DNA from: Enhygromyxa salina
GTDB taxonomy: Bacteria; Myxococcota_A; Polyangia; Nannocystales; Nannocystaceae
Assembly (NCBI RefSeq): GCF_002994615.1
Contig: NZ_PVNK01000094.1
Location: 1 to 34,038 of the forward strand
Direction of reading: 5' to 3'
Length of the DNA stretch: 34,038 nucleotides
In this document: positions 28,574 to 34,038 of the stretch, piece after piece
Numbering within the stretch: position 1 is the first letter of the stretch
How the letters are laid out: every line of letters starts with the position of its first letter
Notes under the pieces: model-generated
Told to the model about the DNA's origin: nothing
Seen by the model: the letters and a program-made list of their open reading frames with translations, nothing else
Databases searched by the model: none
Program-made: the position numbers and the translations under genes

Positions 28574-29046
28574 GACGCACGACAGAGAAAATTGTTCCCA
28601 CGCGCGATTCGCGGGACCTCGGCATGGCTTTGGTGTGGCTTTGGTGTGGCTGTGGTGCGGCTTCGGTGTGGCGTTGGCGCGGCTTTGAGCGCTCGCCGTC
28701 GGAGCGACCCCGCAGGCTCGACGGCGAGAGCTCGCTGCCCGACGAACAACTCGGCGACCGCGAGATCCTGCCGCCGACGCCCGGTGCCATCACGATCACC
28801 GCGCGTCGTCCGAGTCGCGTGCTGTGGCTGTCGGGCAAGCACCACGGCGAGTCGCTTCATCATCTCGGACCCTTCGTCGACGCAGCGAAGGTCGACGTCG
28901 CTCGCTGGCGCACGCTTTGCGCATGGGCAGAGTCCGCGCCCGCTGTCTGCCCGCGGCCGTGTAGCGCGCCTCGGGCGTGCGTGCGTTGTTTGCCGATGCG
29001 CTCCGGTGGTACGACGCGAATTGAGCCGTAGCGTTTGTGTATCGCT
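28574..29046. other. 473-bp divergent intergenic region
   Basis: This separates the small minus-strand gene from the kinase gene. A plus-strand frame is open across it to 29031, with fairly high third-position GC at 28740-28880, but its product resembles nothing and the frame passes through a non-triplet repeat, so I do not call it. The 11-bp array at 28626-28691 is the main feature. No clear Shine-Dalgarno precedes the kinase ATG at 29047; the in-frame TTG at 29035 is an alternative start. Confidence 0.5.
28626..28691. repeat. Six 11-bp tandem repeats
   Basis: Degenerate units of GGCTTTGGTGT run head to tail: units 1-2 are identical and units 3-6 carry one to four changes. The period is not a multiple of three and is close to one DNA helical turn, so it is probably noncoding and could array protein sites upstream of the kinase or the divergent gene. 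Confidence 0.85.
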
Positions 29047-31398
29047 ATGGGATTGGCGACACAGCTGCGCCTCGACGCGGTGATCGGCGAGGACTTCAAG
29101 ATCGTGCGCCGCCTCGGTGAGGGCGGGATGGGCGTCGTGTTCGCCGCCGTCCAGCTGACCACGGGTCACGAGCGGGCCGTCAAGGTCATGCACGCGCCCT
29201 TTGCCATGGACGCTCGGGCCCGCGAGCGCTTCGAGCAAGAGGCCCGAATTGGCTCGCGGATCCACAGCGATCACGTGGTCCAGGTCGTGGCCGCTGGCAT
29301 CGAGGAGCGCACCCACACTCCGTGGTTGGCGATGGAGCTGCTCCAGGGCCAGGACCTCGAGCGCTACATCCAGACTCGCGGCCCGATGCCCTTCGGCGAG
29401 GTCGCCCTGGTCATCAGTCAGATCATCCACGCGCTCGCGGCCGCCCACGACGTCGGCGTGGTCCACCGTGACATCAAGCCCGAGAACATCTTCTTGTCGG
29501 TCTCGCGCGTGGTCGGGGTCCCCTTCATGGTCAAGGTCCTCGACTTCGGGATCGCCAAGCTGCGCTCGAGCGCGCGGGCGGCCACGGTCTCGGTTGGGAC
29601 GCCCGACTACATGGCCCCGGAGCAGACCCAGGCGAGCGAGGACATCGGCCCGGCGGCCGACCTGTGGCCCCTCGGCCTGGTCGTGTTTCGAATGTTGACC
29701 GGTAGCTTCTTCTGGCGCGCGTCGGCGGAAGACAGCGGGCTCCCGCAGCTGTGGCGCGAGATGTTGATCGATCCGATCCCGACGGCGACCGAGCGCGCCC
29801 GGCAGCTCGGCTGCGCCGAGCGCCTGCCGCCGGGCTTCGACGAGTGGTTCGCGGCCTGCGTCGATCGTGAACCGGCGCTGCGCTTCAACGACGCGCGCGC
29901 GGCCGGGCGGGCGCTCGACGAGCTGTTTCGGCGCGCAGGGGTCTCGGGTCTGCCGGGCAGCGGTGGCCCGGCCCAGGGGCTGTCGACCACGCTCGACGAG
30001 CTCGGGCCCTCGTCTTCACAGCGCCGGGGCACGATCGCCGCGTGGATCGGACGCGCGCCCTACGTGACCCAACCCCAGGCGAGCGGGCGCGCGCCCGCGA
30101 CCCCGTCGGGCTCGGCTTCGAACCCCGCCGCGAACTGTGTCCCGACCCATCGGGTCAGCTTTCACGAGCACGGCGAGCGGATCGTGGCCATGGCCGAGGA
30201 GGGCGACTCGCTGCTCGAGGTCGCGATCGCGGCGGGCGTGCCCCACTACCACGCGTGTGGCGGCAACGCGCGCTGCTCGACCTGCCGCGTGGTCGTGCTC
30301 GACGGGCGCGACGCGCTGAGCGCTCGAACCGAGGCCGAAGATCGAATCGCCGCGCGTCGCAAGTGGCCCAAGACCACGCGGCTCGCGTGCCAGGCCAAGG
30401 TCCGAGGGTCCTGCAAGGTCCGCCGCCTGGTCGTCGATCCAACCGACGCCTCGCTCGCCGATCTGCGCCGCCCGGCCCAGAGCGGCGCCCGGGCCGAGCG
30501 CGCGACCGTGCTCGCGCTGCGCCTCGAGGGCATCGACGACGTGCTCGCCGACGGCTTCCCCGACGACGCGATCCACGGGTTCGAGCGCTGCATGGCCCAG
30601 CTCGAGGATCTGCTCGGCGACAACGGCGGGCGCATGGTCGGGTTCGAGAGCACGACCGCGATCGCGGCCTTCCCCGAGGGCGAGCGGGGGGTCCGTCGGG
30701 CGCTGCGCGTGGCCCTGCGCGCCTCGGCCCGGATCCGCCGGCTCAACACTTACCTGCTCAAGTACTTTGGCGTTCAGGTGACCACGACCGCGGGCCTCGG
30801 CAGCGGGTTGTTGCTCGAGGGCCGGGCCTCGACCGCCTCGCACACGGGGGCCGTCGTCATGGGCGTCGCGGCTCGCCAGGCGCGGCACGCCTGCGATCTG
30901 GCCAAGCAGGGCCAGGTCCTCGCGCGACCGTGGCTGTTGGCCGGGCAGGATCTGATCTGCAGCCCCGGGCCCGTCGGCCTCGAGGTCGTGATCGACTTCG
31001 CCAAGACCGACATCGTCTACCTGGTTCAGAGCAGCTTCGACCGCCTCGAGGGCCGAGCGATGGCCTTCGCCGAGGCTTTCTACAATGAGCTGTTCGCGCG
31101 CCACCCCACCGCGGTCCCGCTGTTCATGAACACGGACATGGACCGGCAGCGCAAGAAGCTGATGAACACGTTGACGCTGACGGTCAAGGGCCTCGACGAC
31201 TTCGCCAACATCGAGGGGACCGTGCGCGAGCTCGGTCGCCGCCACGCCGACCTTGGCGCGAGCCTGACCGACTACAAGGCCGTCGGGGAGGCGCTGCTGA
31301 GCGCGCTGGAGCGCTTCTTGGGCGAAGCGTTCACGCCCGAGGTCGAGCTCGCGTGGCGCGAGGTCTACTCGAACCTGGTCCGCACGATGACCTCGTGA
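29047..31398 (+). CDS. Ser/Thr protein kinase - [2Fe-2S] ferredoxin - degenerate cyclase - globin fusion
   Basis: A 783-residue cytoplasmic protein with four domains. (1) Hanks-type kinase, about 15-300: G-E-G-G-M-G (24-29), K46, H-R-D-I-K-P-E-N (140-147), D-F-G (166-168), A-P-E (190-192), all catalytic residues present. (2) A low-complexity linker, then a plant/adrenodoxin-type ferredoxin, about 367-465, with C404-x5-C410-x2-C413 and C448. (3) A class III cyclase-like domain, about 485-640, in which R492 and T536 occupy the places of the two metal-binding Asp, so it is probably inactive. (4) A globin, about 656-783, like bacterial haemoglobins: Y679 (B10), F693 (CD1), and H733 as proximal His in G-R-R-H-A. 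No membrane segment is seen. A redox/O2/NO-controlled kinase is inferred. ATG 29047 is used; a TTG at 29035 would add four residues. Confidence 0.92.
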   Translation: MGLATQLRLDAVIGEDFKIVRRLGEGGMGVVFAAVQLTTGHERAVKVMHAPFAMDARARERFEQEARIGSRIHSDHVVQVVAAGIEERTHTPWLAMELLQGQDLERYIQTRGPMPFGEVALVISQIIHALAAAHDVGVVHRDIKPENIFLSVSRVVGVPFMVKVLDFGIAKLRSSARAATVSVGTPDYMAPEQTQASEDIGPAADLWPLGLVVFRMLTGSFFWRASAEDSGLPQLWREMLIDPIPTATERARQLGCAERLPPGFDEWFAACVDREPALRFNDARAAGRALDELFRRAGVSGLPGSGGPAQGLSTTLDELGPSSSQRRGTIAAWIGRAPYVTQPQASGRAPATPSGSASNPAANCVPTHRVSFHEHGERIVAMAEEGDSLLEVAIAAGVPHYHACGGNARCSTCRVVVLDGRDALSARTEAEDRIAARRKWPKTTRLACQAKVRGSCKVRRLVVDPTDASLADLRRPAQSGARAERATVLALRLEGIDDVLADGFPDDAIHGFERCMAQLEDLLGDNGGRMVGFESTTAIAAFPEGERGVRRALRVALRASARIRRLNTYLLKYFGVQVTTTAGLGSGLLLEGRASTASHTGAVVMGVAARQARHACDLAKQGQVLARPWLLAGQDLICSPGPVGLEVVIDFAKTDIVYLVQSSFDRLEGRAMAFAEAFYNELFARHPTAVPLFMNTDMDRQRKKLMNTLTLTVKGLDDFANIEGTVRELGRRHADLGASLTDYKAVGEALLSALERFLGEAFTPEVELAWREVYSNLVRTMTS

Positions 31399-31605
31399 GC
31401 GCGACGAGTCGCGCAGCCCTCGAACGATCTCGAGCTCGAGCTCGAGCTCGGATGCCGGGAGCTCGGAGACCTCCGCCGTGAGCGCGACGCAGACGAGCGT
31501 CATCCGCTCGGTCACGGGCCGCGACCGCGACCTGGACGTCGGCGCTCGGGACCCCACGAGCGCGGCCCGCTCTCGTGACCCGGAGGCTCGAGACCCCAGG
31601 CCCTC
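31399..31605. other. 207-bp convergent gap with CTCGAG repeat
   Basis: This lies between the stops of the kinase gene and the convergent lipoprotein gene. It has a 22-bp run of CTCGAG hexamers at 31429-31450, self-complementary and able to fold, which could assist termination of the kinase transcript. Nothing else is recognised. Confidence 0.45.
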
Positions 31606-32364
31606 CTACTGCTGCGGGAACACGCAGATGTGGTCGATCCCCGCGTTCTCGCTCTCGCAGTCCATGCCGATCGGACAGGGCTCGTCGTTCTCGCAGCTGA
31701 TGAAGCAGCGCTTTTGGAGGTTGAAGTTGAGCAAGATGCACTTGGCGCTGTGCTCGGGGAGTATCGGGCAGTCGTTCTCGTCGTCGCAGTTCTGCGAGCA
31801 GACTTGCCAATCTTCGGGACCGTCGACGAAGCAGTATTCGTCGGGGAGACACTCGTTGTCGTTCTCCGTCGGACAGTCGTTGTAGTACTCGTTCTCGCCA
31901 CCGTCGCCGGTGTCGCCGTCGCCGTCGCCGGTGTCGCCGTCGCCGGTGTCGCCGTCGCCGGTGTCGCCGTCGCCTTCACCGGTGTCGCCGTCGCCGTCGC
32001 CGTCACCGGTGTCGCCGTCCCCGTCGCCGGTGTCGCCGTCCCCGTCGCCGGTGTCGCCGTCCCCGTCGCCGGTGTCGCCGTCCCCGTCGCCGGTGTCGCC
32101 GTCCCCATCCCCGGTGTCGCCGTCGCCGTCCCCGGTGTCGCCGTCACCGTCCCCGGGATCGCCGTCGCCGTCCCCGGTCTCGCCATTGCCGTCCCCGGAC
32201 ATCGACTCGCCGCCCGACTCCGTGTCGGCGCTGCTCGTGCTGGTCTCGGTCTCGCTCTCGCCCGAGGTGCCATCGCTGCCCGTGCTGTCGAAGGAGCTGC
32301 AGGCGAGGGTGAGAGTGAGACAGGAGCTGAGTCCCAGGCGACCGACGCGAACCAAGGCGTTCAT
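31606..32364 (-). CDS. Lipoprotein with Gly-Asp minisatellite and Cys-rich C-terminus
   Basis: A 252-residue exported protein. The signal peptide ([17 protein letters not shown]) gives C22 as the lipidated Cys; the lipobox is approximate. A Ser/Thr/Glu linker leads to about 95 residues of G-D-G-D-G-D-T heptapeptides (one ending in Pro, seven exact, then variants). The C-terminal about 95 residues hold about ten cysteines (for example [17 protein letters not shown]) as in the other two lipoproteins. Asp-rich repeats could bind calcium, but they do not match RTX or EF-hand spacing. The start is ATG 32364; ATG 32373 is an alternative, and the further-open frame upstream is non-signal sequence. 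Confidence 0.85.
   Translation of the reverse strand: MNALVRVGRLGLSSCLTLTLACSSFDSTGSDGTSGESETETSTSSADTESGGESMSGDGNGETGDGDGDPGDGDGDTGDGDGDTGDGDGDTGDGDGDTGDGDGDTGDGDGDTGDGDGDTGDGDGDGDTGEGDGDTGDGDTGDGDTGDGDGDTGDGGENEYYNDCPTENDNECLPDEYCFVDGPEDWQVCSQNCDDENDCPILPEHSAKCILLNFNLQKRCFISCENDEPCPIGMDCESENAGIDHICVFPQQ
31905..32190. repeat. 21-bp minisatellite coding for G-D-G-D-G-D-T
   Basis: Head-to-tail copies of a 21-bp unit, several perfect (between about 32010 and 32100), degenerate into 15-bp and 27-bp variants toward 31905. All variants keep the frame. Repeat number is probably variable between strains. Confidence 0.9.
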
Positions 32365-32462
32365 GGCGTGCATGGTGCCAGTCGGTGCGCGGACCGGGCA
32401 ACTGCTTTGGGCCGACTCCTTTTCGCTGTCCAGGGGTCGCACTTGGCGCGGAGAAGGCTTAT

Positions 32463-32486
32463 CAGGACCGCTCGCAGGACCGCTCG
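32463..32486. repeat. Two 12-bp tandem repeats before the MATE start
   Basis: CAGGACCGCTCG is repeated twice, ending 2 bp before the GTG start of the MATE gene. The AGGA of the second copy (32476-32479) lies 9 nt before the start and may be its Shine-Dalgarno. Confidence 0.75.
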
Positions 32487-32488
32487 AG

Positions 32489-33907
32489 GTGAAGGACCAC
32501 AGGCACAGCTCCGATCCGGATCAGCCGCGCGGGGACGGCGGCGCGGACCGGCGCGGCTCGACGCTCGCGCTGATCCGCAAGCTGTTCACGATCGCCGGTC
32601 CCGTCGTGCTCACGCAGCTGGGGATCATGGGCTTTGGCGTCGTCGACACCCTGATGCTCGGTCGTGTCGGCGTGGCCGAGCTCGACGCGGCCGCGCTCGG
32701 CAACGTGTGGCTGTGGGGCACGGCGATCTTCGGGATCGGCATCGTGTTCGGGCTCGACCCGATCATCGCCCAGGCCCACGGTCGCGGCGACGGAGAGCGC
32801 TCGGGCCTCGCGCTCCAGCGCGGCATGGTCGTCGCAACCTTGATCTCGATCCCGCTGATCGCCTCGGCCTGGCTGACCGAGGAGGTCCTGGTCGCGCTCG
32901 GACAGGACCCGGCGCTGGCCGTCGCCGCCGAGAGCTACGTCGGGATCCAGGCCTGGAGCATGTGGCCGCTGCTGTGCTTCTACGGGCTGCGCCAGTACCT
33001 GCAGGGCCGCGAGATCGTCGCGCCCGCGCTGTGGGTCACGCTCGCGGCCAACGTCTTCAACATCGTCGGCAACGAGGCGCTGATCTTCGGCGTCGATCTC
33101 GGCGGCCTGTCGACCCCGGCCCTGGGGCTCCACGGCGCCGGCCTCGCGAGCGGCATCACCCGCACCTGTCTGGCCGTGGGCCTGGTCGCGTGGATCTGGA
33201 TCGCCGCCTTGCATCGCGGCGCCTGGCAACCTTGGAGCGTCCGGGCGATCGATGCGCGCGGCCTCCTGGAGATCCTGCGCTACGGCCTGCCCGTGGGCGT
33301 CCAGTACACCCTCGAGACCTGGGCGTTTCAGATCTCGACCCTGCTCGCTGGCGAGCTCGGCCGCCAGGAGCTCGCGGCCCACAGCATCGTGTTCAACGTC
33401 GCCTCGGTGACCTTCATGATCCCGCTTGGGATCTCGTTTGGCGTCAGCACGGTGATCGGCAACCTCCTGGGCTCGGGCCGTCGGCTCGCGGCTCAGCGGA
33501 CCGCTTGGATCGCCTTCGTGCTCGGCGGCGGGGTCATGGTGATCTCGGCGATCGTCCTGGTCTCGGCCCGCTGGTGGCTCCCGGGCCTGTACACGCAGGA
33601 GCTCGCGGTCATCGCCCTCGCGGCGGGGATCATCCCGATCGCCGCGACCTTCCAGCTCTTCGACGGTATCCAGGTCGTCGGGGGCGGGATCCTGCGCGGG
33701 ATCGGAGACACGCTGCCGGCCGCGCTGTTCAACGGTCTGGCCTACTACGGGGTCGCGATGCCGCTGGCGGGCTACCTGGTCCTGGTGCGCGGAGCTGGGC
33801 TCGAGGCGATCTGGTGGTCGATGGCGCTGGGGCTGGCGCTCGTGGCCGGGACCTTGCTGGTCTGGGTGCGCTTGCGCGGACCGGCGACCAAGGGGGCGAC
33901 GGTCTAG
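32489..33907 (+). CDS. MATE-family efflux transporter
   Basis: A 472-residue inner-membrane antiporter of the NorM branch of MATE. A charged, soluble N-terminal 30 residues is followed by about 12 hydrophobic segments in two halves. Family marks include [13 protein letters not shown] near 35-47, [15 protein letters not shown], and the second-half [13 protein letters not shown] and G-I-L-R-G-I-G-D-T. It should export cationic compounds using a Na+ or H+ gradient; the substrate is unknown. GTG 32489 is used (AGGA 9 nt before it). The frame stays open back through the antisense lipoprotein repeat, but that part codes only Pro-Ser strings and is not believable. The stop lies 8 bp before a hairpin element. 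Confidence 0.9.
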   Translation: MKDHRHSSDPDQPRGDGGADRRGSTLALIRKLFTIAGPVVLTQLGIMGFGVVDTLMLGRVGVAELDAAALGNVWLWGTAIFGIGIVFGLDPIIAQAHGRGDGERSGLALQRGMVVATLISIPLIASAWLTEEVLVALGQDPALAVAAESYVGIQAWSMWPLLCFYGLRQYLQGREIVAPALWVTLAANVFNIVGNEALIFGVDLGGLSTPALGLHGAGLASGITRTCLAVGLVAWIWIAALHRGAWQPWSVRAIDARGLLEILRYGLPVGVQYTLETWAFQISTLLAGELGRQELAAHSIVFNVASVTFMIPLGISFGVSTVIGNLLGSGRRLAAQRTAWIAFVLGGGVMVISAIVLVSARWWLPGLYTQELAVIALAAGIIPIAATFQLFDGIQVVGGGILRGIGDTLPAALFNGLAYYGVAMPLAGYLVLVRGAGLEAIWWSMALGLALVAGTLLVWVRLRGPATKGATV

Positions 33908-33915
33908 CAGGCCGT

Positions 33916-34038
33916 GGTGCAATGCCTCGCGCCGCCTCGCTTGGCCTTTTCGCCGAGGGCTTTGTCGCCAAAACTTGCAGTACGCCCGGTACAGCGGCGT
34001 TTTGGCTTCGCGCCCTCGGCGAAAATTCCGGCGCGAGG
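33916..34038. repeat. Hairpin-forming dispersed repeat, copy 2 (cut by window end)
   Basis: This is the reverse complement of positions 24-146, identical at 122 of 123 bases. The window ends before the outer terminal arm. GGTGCAATGC of the terminal arm is present at 33916-33925, and the sequence before it differs from copy 1. It begins 8 bp after the MATE stop codon. Confidence 0.92.

Noticed and set aside
28486..29031. Plus-strand 181-codon frame before the kinase
   Set aside because: It crosses the 11-bp array, which would shift frame with each unit change, and its product matches nothing; only its middle has coding-like third-position GC.
28249..29466. 405-codon minus-strand frame across the kinase start
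   Set aside because: It overlaps the well-supported kinase N-terminus in antisense and has no recognisable domain.
31905..32190. Tandem repeats as a possible CRISPR array
   Set aside because: Units are head-to-tail without unique spacers, in frame with a lipoprotein, and no cas gene is present.
31910..32488. Upstream extension of the MATE frame through a Pro-Ser repeat
   Set aside because: The extension is the complement of the lipoprotein Gly-Asp minisatellite; MATE homologues start near 32489.

Overview
The window is GC-rich bacterial DNA with strong third-position GC and long shadow frames. It looks chromosomal and myxobacterial, most likely Nannocystineae (Nannocystis, Plesiocystis or Enhygromyxa-like). 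The evidence is several secreted proteins with acidic Gly-Asp, Ser-Asp or Ser-Gly linkers and Cys-rich modules, one MYXO-CTERM-type C-terminus, a eukaryote-like Ser/Thr kinase, and a domain resembling the FHA-associated part of gliding proteins. This placement is an inference; no rRNA or tRNA is present to confirm it.

Layout. 1-150 is a hairpin repeat element. 155-5160 (minus) holds two GMC-type FAD oxidoreductases whose reading frames overlap by one base; the upstream one is fused to an alpha/beta-hydrolase. A LecA (PA-IL)-like lectin (plus) diverges from them. A sarcosine/dimethylglycine dehydrogenase-like enzyme (minus) is divergent to a 7Fe ferredoxin (plus), which converges on a putative lipoprotein with a complete lysyl-oxidase domain (minus). 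Next come an unrecognised 203-residue protein and a Cys-rich lipoprotein (plus). From 12520 to about 28.5 kb all genes are on the minus strand: msrA, aspartate kinase, truC, APS reductase, a MYXO-CTERM protein, an amphi-Trp protein, an Rpn-type nuclease, pheT, pheS, a Cu-type P-ATPase, a radical SAM protein coupled to a lipoprotein, a sulfotransferase-like protein and a small FHA-associated-like protein. On the plus strand follows a 783-residue kinase, then a convergent lipoprotein with a Gly-Asp minisatellite, then a MATE transporter. The window ends in a second, inverted copy of the hairpin element.

How the genes work together. Housekeeping functions (PheST, aspartate kinase, TruC, sulfate assimilation) are interleaved with lineage-specific surface proteins. 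The likely co-transcribed pairs are the two GMC enzymes, aspartate kinase-msrA (9 nt apart), cysH-truC (8-nt overlap), pheS-pheT (16 nt apart) and lipoprotein-radical SAM (1-nt overlap).

Most noteworthy. (1) The gene at 29047-31398 joins a Ser/Thr kinase, a [2Fe-2S] ferredoxin, a degenerate class III cyclase-like domain and a globin in one polypeptide; it looks like a redox and gas-responsive kinase. (2) The element at 24-146 and the reverse complement of 33916-34038 match at 122 of 123 positions, and each copy sits a few bases past a stop codon in the same orientation relative to that gene. (3) The lysyl-oxidase protein keeps the copper histidines and both LTQ cofactor residues. (4) Both GMC enzymes carry an inserted CxxCxxCxxxC motif, and the fused hydrolase has Cys where Ser is expected.
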